Assembly (NCBI GenBank): GCA_019279435.1
Contig: JAAALK010000284.1
Location: 64,660,773-64,724,772 of the forward strand
Direction: 5' to 3'
DNA: 64,000 nt
Source of the DNA: Zizania palustris
Lineage: Eukaryota; Streptophyta; Magnoliopsida; Poales; Poaceae
Positions 20,436 to 31,565 of the stretch are shown one piece after another. The notes under the pieces were generated by a model that was given only the letters and a program-made list of their open reading frames with translations, was not told where the DNA came from and searched no databases. Each line of letters opens with the position of its first letter. Within the stretch, counting starts at the first letter, position 1. The position numbers and the translations under genes are program-made.

Positions 20436-22148
20436 ATGGGCGCCTAAAAATTTCTTGCTAAACTATAATTTAATCCCAACACCCAACGCACTCCGACAAA
20501 ACAAATAATAGTAGCAAAGCAAATTACAGGAACTAAATTTGTCTAGCCTAAAAAAATGACTGGTATCTTAATTGAAAAGATATTATAGATAAACTAAAAT
20601 AAATTACTGCAGTAAATAAAAATACTTAGATAAAACTCGAAATATTAATATTTCAGTCTAGAAATAAAATACTAATTAAATGAATAAACATGGATCATTA
20701 AAAATTAATTCAGAATTAAACCGAAAATATTGCAAGTAAAAACTAGACTAAAAATATTACTGCGACTAATAAATTTTTCTTTTCTTCTTATATGAGCAGA
20801 TTAAACAAATAAAATAATACGAGATAACTAATAAAAATTTAACAGATTAAAATAACAACGAAATTTTGAAATAGATTTTCAGCTAATTTATTAATAGATG
20901 ATTATCTATAAAATTGATCTGCCTAAAAATAGTAGATTAAAAGATTAATTACGAAATTAGTAACTAGATTTAAACTAACTAAAAATAAGTAAATATTGAT
21001 TTAATCAAGCCTGCTGAAAAATAGTAGATAAAAAAACTACCTAACCTGCATAACGTCGTTGCTTCCCTTTGTGGTAAAATCGCCTGAAAATCTCTACCAC
21101 TGCAACCGGTCGGCGTGTGCCACCTGCAACAAAGGGATTCCGCCGTGGCTTGGTAATCCGTCGACGCACGCCAGCCAATCCGGCTGCTCCTCGGCCAACC
21201 CGCACGCGTACGTACCTGAAGGCCTTGGAGAACACAAATGGTGTGGGACCCAGCAAAGACTGCACGGCCAAGGCCCCTGCAAAAAATCAATTCAATTGCC
21301 GTTGTCTGCACGTTGCTCTGCACACGCAAGCGCTGGTGTGAGATGCTTCTCCGCCAAAGCAGCAGCGCGCGTAGGACTTGTCGCCCGGCCGCATGCGCCG
21401 CTGTGGCTTCTGTGCGGCAAGCTGGATCCCGCTGCAGTGCACTCCATGCGCTCCGGAGATCCCACGCGAAAACCGAGAAAGAGAATCGCCGGCGAAAAAC
21501 TTCGTGAAAAGAAAGCGAAATTTTTTTGGTGGAAGATGAGAAAAAAACCGAGAGTGATTGGACTGTAGTAGATTGATCTATTAAAAATCAGTCATCTATC
21601 CCCAGGGGGATAGGGGCCTATTTATAGGCGACTCCTAATACATGAAAGACTAATTTACCCTTAGGGTAAATTAACACTGACTCTAAAATAAATTCCGAAA
21701 ATTACTAAAATATTCTTAGAAAAATCTCCTGACTCAAATAAAAATATTCTAAACTTAAAAACTAAATATTAATATTCTAAAACAAAATAATCATAGGTTG
21801 TCAGTTTTGCGTCGAAACTGACAAAGCGTCCACGTCTTCGCATTGGGTACCCGGATTGGGCCGACCGACCCCGCAGCTTCCTCAGCCCGGCAATCGCTCG
21901 CCACCCGTATACCTAAGTCAAACCCAGTCAACAGACCAGTGGATCAACTGCCGCTCCTAGCCCATGTACCCGGATTGGGCCAGCCCGACCCCGCGGCTCC
22001 TCTGCCCGGCTATCGCTCGCTGCCCGTGTACCTGAGTCACACGCGCCTCAGACTCGGCAGGTCTTCCTTTCTCTCCTCTTTGACTTCCATTGATAATCAC
22101 TCATCACATCTAGAGTATCAAAACCATATTCTTCAACATGGTTTCTCA

Positions 22149-23024
22149 ACATCCTTCTTGCATGTCGGCACTGCAACGTTTCTAATCTTTTCAAGTCTCT
22201 TAGGATCAATTTCTATGCCTCTCTCATGAATCATGAAACCTAAGAACTTACCCGCCGACACACAAAAATCACACTTGAGTGGGTTCATCTTCAACCCATA
22301 CTGTCGCATCCTATCGAAAGCAACCTTCAAATCGGCTAAATGGTTTCCCATAGCGTCCGATTTGACCACGACATCATCGATGTAACTTCTAACATGACTC
22401 CTAACAAGTCATGAAAGATCAAGTTCATAGCGCGCTGATACGTGGCACCGGCATTTTTCAAACCAAAAGTCATGACGACCGACTCGAACAAACCGACAAA
22501 ACCAGGGCATCAAAAGGCAGTCTTATAGACGTCCTCTTTGGCCATAAAGATTTGATTATAACCAACATTGCCATCAAGAAAACTTAGTACCTTATGTCCC
22601 GAGGCATCGTTGATCATCATGTTGGCTATCGGCATCAGATACTCATCTTTTGGAGTGGCTCTGTTCAGATCCCTGAAATCAATTCATATCCGTATCTTGC
22701 CGCTCCCTTTCTTCTCTACAGGCACAATGTTATCAACCCATTCCGCGTACCTGCACGGCCTAATAAATTCAGCCTTGAGTAGTCGCTCCACTTCTTCCTT
22801 AACTCGGTCATAGACGACCGAATTAAAGTGGCGGGGAGGCTGCTTATAAGGCCTAAATCCGCACTTGATGGGCAGCCGATGCTCCATAAGCTCGCAGCTT
22901 AGCCCTGGCATCTCGCTATATTCCCATGCGAAACAATCGACATACGACCGAAGTAACTTTATTACTTCAGCCTTTTAATCGGGTTGCAAATGTTGATTTA
23001 CAAAAGTCGGCCTTGGGATGCTAC
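22149..23024 (-). pseudogene. pol: E2 reverse transcriptase, N-terminal and catalytic part
   Basis: On the - strand the 22911-22684 frame contains the RT entry region (HRLPIKCGFRPYKQPPRHF, then WVDNIVPVEKK). The YIDD catalytic box is readable around 22378-22365 in a shifted frame, and 22369-22133 continues with KMNPLKCDFCVSAGKFLGFM. Stops and at least two frameshifts lie between. The upstream end is interrupted by solo LTR D at 23024 and the downstream end by solo LTR B at 22148. The order is that of gypsy pol. Confidence 0.85.
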
Positions 23025-23518
23025 TGTTGGTGTAAAAGATTACGCTAACAGGTTTCTGTAGAAGAGAAACTAACAAACAAAGTGTTTGCGAAAGGAACTG
23101 TTCTAAGTCTCCGAAAGGATAATAACTTAGAATAGTTCGAATGTGTGTATTGAATAACTTATATTCGGTCCCTATTACAGGGTGAAATGGGGGGTATTTA
23201 TAGGCCCAAACATTAAGGAAAAGACCTATTTACCCCTCTATTACAACCGACATAGTGGAAACTATTCGGTTCCCTTAATAGGGCTAAAATGGTAAAAGAC
23301 TAATCTAATGAGAAAGAAGATAAGTCTTCCATCTTAGCTGGCAGAAAAGATCTTGAAGGGCCTTAGTTCGAAGATGTACTTCGAACCAATGCCTACTTCG
23401 TACTTCGAACTAGGTTCCGAGTATCTTCGAAGATGACCGTCTGGGAACCTTCGAAGCCGCTGTCTGCCTTCATGTTGCTTCGGCAATAACCCCGAAGATG
23501 AGATATTTTCCCCCAACA
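23025..23518 (-). mobile_element. Solo LTR D (494 bp)
   Basis: It has the ends TGTTGG...CCAACA and an exact 5-base TSD GCTAC (23020-23024 and 23519-23523). A - strand TATAAATA at 23202-23195 indicates orientation. TTCGAAG and CTTCGAA words are clustered at 23365-23465. Removing it with one TSD reconnects the E2 pol frame. The parent family is unknown. A short LTR with TGTTGG ends occurs in both copia and gypsy families. Confidence 0.88.
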
Positions 23519-24034
23519 GCTACCATCACCTATATCGACTTCCTCCAAGGGATCGGCCGACGCAAAACCTTGCCCTAATTTTTCTACTTCGCTAAAGTCT
23601 CCGATGGCCTCGGCAATACCGTCTTTACTAGACCGATATTGCTCCACACGAGTCTTTAGCCAATCTAGATTATTCTTGCTAGACATGTCTATTAATACAA
23701 AAATAGCCGTGCTACTCCAGCTGGCTTTACAGACATTGGTACAAACCGTCCTCTGGATATACTAACAAAGTCATAATCCGAAAGATCTCTACCTGATAGA
23801 CACTCTACTTTGTTATGGACGGCGTCAACCGACACATTAGCCAAGGCTACTTGGGCCGAAGTATCCACGAGGATGAGCTCCACCTCATCGCCGTCCCACT
23901 GTATCAAGCACTAGTGTAGAGTAGAAGGGATGCAATAGTTCGCATGAATCCAGTCGCGCTCGAGTAGCACGCTATAGTTACCTTGTACGTCGACGACGAA
24001 AAATGCTGTTGGCAACGTCTTGTTGCCCACCGTC
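23519..24034 (-). pseudogene. pol: E2 protease-RT linker, downstream piece
   Basis: The - strand reads onward from the end of solo LTR C through the rest of the protease domain (23980-23910 region with DVQGNYSVLL) into a linker, the 23907-23692 and 23686-23519 frames. A stop (TAG for Gln) near 23909 and another near 23690 interrupt it. The linker has no catalytic motif. It joins the RT entry region once solo LTR D is removed. Confidence 0.75.
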
Positions 24035-24039
24035 AACTC

Positions 24040-26018
24040 TGAGAAACCAAGGGTTGGTTTCGGTGCTTGTGATGAGTGATTGACAGGTTTTTACCCTCGG
24101 GTTCGAAAGGGTACCTCCGAAGGGGGTTCGGAGGTTGGACCTCCGAAGGGTGTTTGGAGGTGGTTTCACCGAAGGGTGTTCGGTGGTTGGTTGCTGCAGC
24201 TGTTGCAGCGGAGTGTACCTGTCAGAGGGGTCCGACAGTACACAATGACTGGGTTTGTACCGAAGGTCTCGGTACTTTGGGCGGTACACGGGAGTGTGTG
24301 CCGGAGGTTGCTAACCCGGAGAGGTCTCCGGAGTACTGGATACACTTGTCTGCTTGTCTGTGGTGCGCAGGGACTTCGGAGGCGACGGACAAGTTCGTAG
24401 CAGGTGAACCTGGGTCAAGCGGGAGGCTTGATGCCAGGGGAGCGGGGAGCTCCGTCACGGTGGCTGCGAAGGGGTCTGGGTCGGTCCTCGGGTCGAGGTG
24501 CGCCAGGTGAAGGCAGTAAGTGCGGAGTGTGGCTCCGGGTGAAGGTACTCCGAGATAAAGTCCTCGGAGGCGAGGCACTTCGAAGGTACTCCGAATGGAG
24601 TAACTTCGGAGTTGGATGGATCAAGTCCTCTGCGAAGGCAAGGAGTTCGAAGTGTGCTCCGGAGGGAGACATTCGAAGGTACCCAACGAAGGTCTCAGAA
24701 GTCGAGGTGCATCGAAGGCATGGTCCGGGTGAGGCTCGTCGAGGAGTGTGCTAGGGGAGAGACACTGCGACGAAGTGCTCATGGAATGCTTCATGCAGAG
24801 GCCTTGGACGAAGGAGGGACTTCGAAGGGTGGTACTCCGAAGGTGGGGCTTCGGAGTGTGGTTGTCTTGTGGTACTTCGGCCTGCATTGCTTCGGTACAC
24901 AGACTGACAGAGTTCGAGCTGGACGAAGCTGCGAAGCCGTGGTGATCCACTCTGGAGGTGTTGGTGCGAAGGCCCAAGGGCTTTGACGGCTTCGGCACAA
25001 AACCGTCACTGTATCGAAGGTTGACTTCGGTGAAGCGAAGGCCATTTGGCTCAAGGCTTCTCACCGAAGCTATCGCACCCCTCGCGTGCGAAGGGGGCTT
25101 CAGAAAGGTCAAAGGCTGCAAGTCTGACAGTGTCTGCTTTGTAAAAAGCTGGCGCTGTCCCCACTGCAAAGGCTGACAGTGAAGCCTCCAATAAAGTTGA
25201 CTACCTTTTGTACCCCTCAGTTCTGTAGAGACAAAACCAATGTAAACCCTAGGGGTAAAGTAGTCAATTCCTTTGGGTGAACTGTGGGCTATAAATATGG
25301 GGGCTCGGTAGGTAACATTTAACACTTTGAGCATTTACTGTTGAGCTCCTGTACTAGCCCCACACTTCGTTGTATTCATCCAGAGTTCAATTTTATTGTG
25401 TTCCTTGTTCAAGCGGCGAAGCCCTGCTTCTGTGTGCTTTTTGCTTGAGCTCGCTTAGCATACCTCGCTAGTTGTAGTGCACCGAAGCCTGTATAGGCGA
25501 AGGGTGTTTTGTGCGAAGTGTGTTTTTCAGTGCGCGTTCGCTCTGTGTAACAGGAGGCTAGACCTCACAGCTTACTAGCGAAGCCCTGATCGAAGCCCGT
25601 GTTTTCATCGTGTCTAAGACCCTAGCGAAGTCTGTTAGTGTGCGTTTAGACCTTCGTGTACGAAGCCCAGCACCAGTTGCTGCTGCCAAGTACTTGGTCG
25701 AAGTCCTCAGAGGGTTGTCCACTCTTGCGAAGGGTGAAGTGCGAAGCCTGCTCGAGGCACCCTGTGTGCGGAGCCTGCACTGACTTAGCAGAGTAGATTT
25801 TCGGGGATTGTGAGCGGAGCGAAGTCTTCTTGGCTCCGAACTTTTGCTCCTGCGAAGCCTGTGTTCGGAGCTGTCAAAACACCTCCGAACCAGACCTTCG
25901 AAGGTAGTGTTCGAAGCCTGTTCCGCAGAAGACAGAATCAAAACCAAAGGCTAGTTTTTAGCCCGAAATTTTAAAAGCTCCCATTCACCCCCCTCTGGTC
26001 GCCGTTTCCGGTCCAACA
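24040..26018 (+). mobile_element. Solo LTR C (Sirevirus-type, 1.98 kb)
   Basis: It starts TGAGAAACCAAGGG and ends TTTCCGGTCCAACA, with exact TSD AACTC at 24035-24039 and 26019-26023. The start (TGAGAAACCA) matches solo LTR B and the end (CATTCACCCCCCTCTGG) matches the E1/E3 LTRs, so it belongs to the same broad lineage. TATAAATA lies at 25290-25297. The middle is dense in CCGAAGG, TTCGAAG and CTTCGGAG words (24100-25080 and 25430-25930). Long chance ORFs occur on both strands (for example 24621-25334) but have no domain and follow the repeats. Confidence 0.88.
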
Positions 26019-26340
26019 AACTCCATAGAGAGTACTCCCTTGGCCTCGGAGCTCTCGCCGTTGAAGCCGTTGAGCATCAAGTTAGTCTTCTTTAGGTCTT
26101 CTTTGTCCTTGCCAAGTTTCTTCAACAATGAATAAGGCATTAGGTTAACAGTGGCACCGCCGTCGATGAGCATCCGGGAAATCGGCTTCCCATCGATGTG
26201 ACCCCTGACATAGAGGGGCTTTAGATGGCGAGCCGAGTCCTCGGGCTTCTCGAAGATGGCGTTGCACGGACCAAGGTTCAATTGAGTGACCTCGGCCTCA
26301 TCCTTGGTAGGGCGAACTCGGCAGGCAGCGTGACGATGTT
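26019..26340 (-). pseudogene. pol: E2 aspartic protease, upstream piece
   Basis: The 26281-26019 frame carries the retropepsin active-site motif MLIDGGATVNLMP with its catalytic Asp, and the hydrophobic flanks expected of the flap region. It is cut by solo LTR C directly after LSMEF and continues at 24034. The domain would be about 100 residues when joined. A frameshift upstream near 26285 separates it from the linker. Confidence 0.82.
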
Positions 26341-27660
26341 GATGTCCATCACCTAGGGTGCGGGTCCCTTAGAGATGGGCGAGTAATCGTCATCGAGCAT
26401 GTCGTCATCGTCGTAGCTTGGACTAGGAGCCGGGTTGGTTATCTCAACTGGCTTCTCCCTCCATACCTGTTTGGCAGCTGGCCGAGGGCGGATCTCTTCG
26501 AAGATAGCATCACGCTCGGCCTCAGCTTCCCTCTCGCGCATCTCCTGTGCCCGCAACCTTTGTAGGCGTCTCTTCTACGATTTGGACATGCTTGGAGGAG
26601 CCCAAGATGGCTATGGCTTGGTGCCTGGAGCTACTATTCGGCTCCCATTAATTTTGGCCAAAGTGGCGCTGTGCCCTTTGGCCTTGTGCACCCTGTGTAC
26701 GGAGGGTGCTTCGCTGTGAAACCCTATCAGACGGGCAGGCCTCATTCGGTCGACCGAACCAGGCTTCGGCGCAGGGCTCGGCCGAAGCATGGGACTTACC
26801 TCCATTAGACCTCGGTGACAAAGTCTTCGGGATTGGGACTTCCTGAGACCCGACTCTGATGGTTATAGCTTCGGACTCTCTGACTTCGGCCTCTGCGTGC
26901 TCGCACCCCTCAGCTTCGCTCTGCATTGTCCGATTCGGAGGCACCACGGACAGTCTGTGGACGATGCCCCCCTCCGCTGCGTCTGTTTGCCCCTGCCATC
27001 CATAATACTCCGAAGGAAAACAAGGCATAGTGTTAGGTTGCGGAGGGTACCCTGACCCGGATACGTACGGAGCCCACAGGGTCCCCGCCCAGTCATATGG
27101 CGGAGGCATCGGCGGCTCTAGTGGCCTCGCCCACTGTGAGCCAAACCCGTTACCTGGAGGGGGGTTCGGCCAAGTTGAAGGTATCTCGGAGCACACCAGC
27201 GAAGGGTCCTACCAGGCTAGAGGTACGTTCGGCCAGTGTGGGCTAAAGCCTCCCATCGGAGACGTCCAACATGGTGCGGGGTTCGGCCATTGGGGGCCGA
27301 AGTTGTTGCATGGGGGACCCGACCACTGGGGTTCGAAGCTGCCGTACGGGGGGTTCAACCATTGTGGCTCGGAACCACCGGGCGGAGCATCAGACCATTG
27401 TGGCCCGAAGCCTTCGTTCGGAGGGTTCGCCTGCTTCGGTCCGAAGCCACCCTTCGAGGGTCTTGGACCCTTTGGCTGTTTTAACTTAGCGTGTGGACCT
27501 GCTTCCTTGGCCCTCCTCCGATGTTTGTTCAACAGCATGTCATATGTTACCTTTGGCCTCTTGCGAGACTTAGCCGAAGGGGTATTGATGTTATGTTTCC
27601 ACACTCCTACCTCGGGGTTCTTTGTACGAGAGTGCGAGTGCGCGGCTCTCCAATAATTAC
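26341..27660 (-). pseudogene. E2 gag-protease linker with Pro/Trp-rich repeats
   Basis: On the - strand 27604-27209 encodes a chain of degenerate units of about 14-17 residues built on G-F-G-P-Q-W followed by Pro-Pro (FGPKQANPP, FGPQWSDAPP, SEPQWLNPP, FEPQWSGPP and FGPQWPNPAP). A further block at 27196-26648 continues with GFGSQWARP and PPYDW. The 26556-26353 frame is a Glu/Arg-rich coil followed by an acidic DDDD stretch. This is not a known enzyme domain. Such linkers between gag and protease occur in Tat/Ogre elements. Stops and frameshifts break it. Confidence 0.6.
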
Positions 27661-29540
27661 CTCCTTCCTTTAGCTGACTCGGCCTGTTCTGGCCGAATCA
27701 ACACCTTCTTTTCGCCGAGGTCGACGGCGTTGACTGGAAAAGGATCTTTATCCAGCTTCATCTTTGGATCATGGTTTATCTTCAATCGTCCTTCTTCTAT
27801 GGCCGATTGTATCTGCCATCAAAAAACATTGCAATCATTAGTATTATGCGAATGTGAATCATGCCACTTACAGTATGGATGCTTCTTAACTCATCGGCAG
27901 GTGGGATGACTTGACCCTTAGGTAACCTGAGAAGCTGACTTTTTAAGAGAAAATCAAATATTTTATCACATTTAGTTATATCAAACGAGTACATGACCTC
28001 ACTAAGTCTATTCTTTCTGGGGGATGGTCGTAACTCGGAGCAAGTGACAGTTTTATTTTTAGCATTCCAGAACCATTCGGCCGCGTACATGTCGGCCGAA
28101 TCCTCCTCCTCTGACTCCTCCTCATCAGAGCATTCCATGATGTGGATCTCAGCCCAAGGCTTACTAAACGTCTTAATAAATTTCTTATCTTTGGCTCGGC
28201 CTTCCTGGACCAGAGCCTGCTGTAGAACTTGGCTAACTTCTAAAAAGTTTTGGTTATCTAACCTTTCTTTAATTTCGGAATGCAACCCGTTAAAAGCTAT
28301 TCTACCAAGTCCCTTTCTGAAATATTAAGGCTAAAACCTCGATTTCTAGTATCCCTGAATCGCTTGATGTACTCAGAGGCGCTCTCACTAGATTTCTGCT
28401 TAACCGATGTCAAATGCGAAAGCCTAAGTTCTGTTTTGCCTGTATAAAAATAATCATGGAATTTCCGCTCCAAATCGTCCCACGTGTGGATGGAGTTCGG
28501 CGGGAGCGCCAAAAACCAAGTGAAAGTTGTGCTGGATAGCGAGAGAGAAAATAGTCTAACCTTTAGAGCATCTATCCCGCTAACCTCTCCACACTGCGCC
28601 AAAAATTGACTGACGTGGTCTAGTGTAGTCTTGCTACCCTCGCCATCGAATTTAGTGAATTTAGGGATTCTGTAGCCGCGAGGGTAAGGTACTGTATCAA
28701 GGTGGTTGGGTATGGTTTACGGTAAACCCTAACCCGTCCCTTGGGCACGAAGCCAGCACATTCCCTAAATAGTGCGCGGACCCGCTCCTCTATATCATCT
28801 TGGTATGTTGTTTGTGTGCGCCTCTCATGCGGGGGCGCGACACGCGGTGGCATATCGGCGTGTCGGCCATGGGAGTCTTCCCTACGCGCTATTTGTGTGA
28901 CGTGCTCGTGTTCGGGCGTTTGTGCGTGTGGGGCGAGCAACGCGGGTATTAGCGCAGGTGGTGCATGGTATGCAATGTTGGTTTGGCCATAGGTGTAATG
29001 ATTGGTCTCGGCCATAAGTAGTGAAGCCGGAGACATGATTGTGCCAGTGCTGTCGTTAGTCCTACTGTGTACGTGGTTTGCCGGTGGTGCACTAGCAATG
29101 GGAACCGGTGGTACGGCCTTAGTGAAGTCGAACCTCTTAAGAGTTGCCTCTACTTGGAGCTAACTGCCGAATCTAAATGGTTGGCTAGTGAAGTGCTAAC
29201 GGCTTGATCTACTGATGCGGCTATTTCTGCTCAATTTCTAAAGAAGATAAACGAGGAGATACAGGTGTTACCTAGACCTGAGCGAGGGTCGGGGGTGACG
29301 ATGTCACGCTTGATGAAGCCTGCGCGTGTCTTGACGTAGCCCCCAAGCATCATGTCTTGGAGCGCCTTTAACTTTGCCTCGATCTCTGCTCGGTCTGCTG
29401 CGGGGATATCTTCAAGTGTAGGTGACAATATGTTGCGGTTGTCGATATCCGCGCCTCCTATTGCGTCCATCGGCGGTGTAGACGTAGTAGTCGATGTAGA
29501 TGTACCGGCGACCGATGTAGACGTACTCATCATGTTGGCG
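27661..29540 (-). pseudogene. gag: E2 gag
   Basis: The - strand starts near 29533 (MSTSTS...), soon after the PBS. The 28602-28297 frame has the retrotransposon gag domain (FTWFLALPPNSIHTWDDLE, then FHDYFYTGKTEL and YIKRFRDTRN). 28285-27797 follows with an acidic stretch (about 28140-28090) and a CKWHDSHSHNTNDC zinc-knuckle-like motif, partly in another frame (27895-27825). Frameshifts near 29260, 28690 and 28300 break it. The region 29036-28620 is a Pro/His-rich linker. Confidence 0.8.
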
Positions 29541-29546
29541 TAGCCC

Positions 29547-29564
29547 TCCCCAGCGGAGTCGCCA
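29547..29564 (-). other. E2 primer-binding site
   Basis: On the - strand TGGCGACTCCGCTGGGGA lies eight bases after the 5' LTR. This sequence type is the PBS found in Tat/Ogre gypsy elements, where the primer is usually described as tRNA-Arg. The tRNA itself cannot be checked here. Confidence 0.75.
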
Positions 29565-29571
29565 AAAAGTG

Positions 29572-30893
29572 TGTTGACACGAAAACGTGCCCCCGGACTT
29601 AGGTCAGTTCGACGATCCAAAAGTGAATGGATACTTAGGGACATGCCTAAGCGTGACGTGGCACCGGCGTCACGTTCCGACTACCCTTAATAGTGATAAG
29701 GGGGGTGGAGTCGCCAGGCAACCAGATTACACAAAATAATCCAATTAGCCGAAAAAGATAGATTAAACAGAATAAAATCAACAAACTAGTCGGAGCCCGC
29801 GTGGTTCGAAGCCTGATGCGAAGGGGTCACCGAAGGGTACCTTCGGCATCTGGTGCGAAGTACTCCACCGAAGGGTGCTTTGGCATTTGGACTGATCCTG
29901 TCGAAGACGGGCTCTGATCGGATCTGGACGTGATGATCACCTCCGAACAGCGGGGTTCGGCATACGATCTCCGATACAACAAACTAAGAAATATTGACGC
30001 GAGGGCCACGCGCGAGTGCAACTTCGTCCGATGCGGAGTATGGTCGTGGTGAAGCACGTTGTGACGAACTACACTGGCGAAGCCTATTGCTGAAGCCTGT
30101 AGCCCCGCCGAAGGGTGTCCTAGGGACCTCCGAAACCAATCTCTCCGCTCAGGATACCTCTGACGAAGTGGCTCCGAACGTGCGAACTTGCAACAGATGA
30201 GTGTGAAGGACCAATTTGGCTTGAGGACCGAATTTTGCTAAGTGTTGCACTAGTAGCGAAGGTAGCAATCTATTACGCAGATTAGCGGATACTTCACAGG
30301 CGAAGTAACAAGGCGATAGCAATCTATTACATAGATTATCGGATACTTCACAGGCGAAGTAACAAGGGTTACCACTGTTCCATAGTGGCCAGCAGAGGGC
30401 TTCCAGGAAAACCCACGAAGAGGTACAGAAAAATAAAGGTAAAGTAAATGCGATCAAAGCATTGGCTTTGGTTTGGTTTGAGTTGGGGGGGGGGGCTCTC
30501 CACGCCGGCCATGCCTCTCTATTTATAGGGGGTTAACTCCTAATCTAATCTGCTATTAATCCGGCCAAATAGAGATAGAGATTGAGCCAGTGACGCAAAC
30601 AACTCTGTCTCTACCGAGGTGGGCTTCGGCCAGGCCCGTCGAGGCCTGCTCCTCGGGCCGAAACTTCGGCAGTGTGGGCCTCTGAAGGCTTCTGAAGCTT
30701 CGACAGCGTGGGCCTCCGAAGGCTTCCTAGCCAAAGCCCATGGGCTGGCTAGAGGCTTTCGGAGCCCATAGCTCGATGGACTTCGGCCCTGTAGGGCTTC
30801 GGACAGACCCTGGACATGTGTACCTTCGGCCCAAATCACCAAAAACTGATATTTTGATAATCTATTCATTAATGCCATTTTTTGCTATCAACA
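29572..30893 (-). repeat. E2 5' LTR (right copy)
   Basis: Plus-strand text runs from TGTTGACACGAAAACG to TTTGCTATCAACA and is followed by TSD GGTGG (30894-30898). A - strand TATAAATA lies at 30537-30530. It matches the left copy with scattered differences, including a longer G run at 30486-30495. Confidence 0.9.
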
Positions 30894-31565
30894 GGTGGTA
30901 GAGGAGATGACTTTTGTGCCCGTGCTCTAGAGTGTGGTTTTCGCTCCAGTAGAGCTCCAGGCCGTTCCGGATACGGCTTTGGACCTCGTGGTCGTGACTT
31001 TAGGTAGAACAGAGGACCGCGCTTTGAGCTGCGCTTTGGTCTAGACACTTAAGATTCTTTCTGCTTTCCTTATTTTGAGCAGATGGCTCTATACTAATTT
31101 AGCTCTTTTGCTAAACCTGGTGTCGGACCATTTGCTCCCCTTATGACCATTGATTTTGTAGGATCGGGGCCTGGAGGACATATGGATCATGGATTCGGGA
31201 TGCTCTCACCACATGATAGGACATCACAGATGGTTCTCTAGCCTCACTTCCCTGAGCTCCAAGGAGTACATCACATTCGAGAACAATGATCAAGGGAAGG
31301 TACATGGCATTGGTTTAGTTCGAATTTTTGAGCATTTCTCCTTGAAGAATGTTGCTTTGGTTGGAAATTTGTGTTTCAATTTGGTTTCTGTTTCGCAACT
31401 TCTTGAGGAGGGCTTAGAGGTTCGTTTTAAGAAGGGTATGTCTTCTGTTGTTGACTCTAGAGGATCTTTGGTTTGCCAGATCTTACCCTTCAGTAAGGTT
31501 TTTTGGATTGATTTCTCTAGTTCTTTTGGCCCTTCTCGTTGTTTGATCGCTGGATCCTCTTCTGA
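30894..31565 (+). pseudogene. pol: E1 gag end and protease
   Basis: This picks up the Arg/Gly-rich gag end directly after E2 (30894-31010). The protease frame is open from 31189, where MDSGCSHHMIGH contains the intact D-S-G active-site triplet. The frame stays open through the protease-integrase spacer to about 31818. Stops near 31007 and 31053 lie upstream. Compared with E3, E1 keeps the catalytic Gly but has more stops elsewhere. Confidence 0.85.

Larger units (their letters stand above)
9842..22148 (-). mobile_element. Solo LTR B (Sirevirus-type), split by E3
   Basis: The two pieces are 9842-9886 and 20436-22148 (E3 with its TSD removed, about 1.75 kb). On the - strand the LTR begins at 22148 with TGAGAAACCATGTTG and ends at 9842 with CGGTCCTACA. 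The 5-base TSD ACATC lies at 9837-9841 and 22149-22153. The E2 RT reading frame becomes continuous when the LTR and one TSD are removed. A - strand TATAAATA is at 21626-21619. The ORFs in 21059-21568 have no domain. A run of 12 G (9867-9878) replaces the 6-7 seen in related LTRs. Confidence 0.88.
6748..30893 (-). mobile_element. E2: Tat-type Ty3/gypsy retrotransposon inside E1 gag
   Basis: Two LTRs of about 1.3 kb (6748-8052 and 29572-30893) flank - strand gag, protease, reverse transcriptase, two RNase H domains and an integrase remnant. The 5-base TSD GGTGG is at 6743-6747 and 30894-30898. The uninterrupted sequence is visible in E3 near 13551. Order RT, RNase H, second RNase H, integrase is that of the Tat/Ogre clade of Ty3/gypsy. 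Solo LTRs B, C and D lie inside; without them the element is about 9.35 kb. The integrase catalytic core is missing, and gag and pol have many stops, so it is non-autonomous. Confidence 0.9.

Noticed and set aside
21059..21568. ORF of 169 codons in solo LTR B
   Set aside because: It lies wholly inside an LTR on the strand opposite to its transcription, and overlapping frames are equally open. No homology that I recognise.
24621..25334. Long - strand ORF of 237 codons inside solo LTR C
   Set aside because: It is made of CCGAAGG-type repeats, overlaps several other long frames on both strands, has no domain and crosses the LTR TATA box. GC-rich repeats create long chance frames.
24069..26018. 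Solo LTR C starting at TGATGAGTG (24069)
   Set aside because: No TSD fits that start. Moving the start to TGAGAAACC at 24040 gives the exact TSD AACTC and restores the E2 protease frame.
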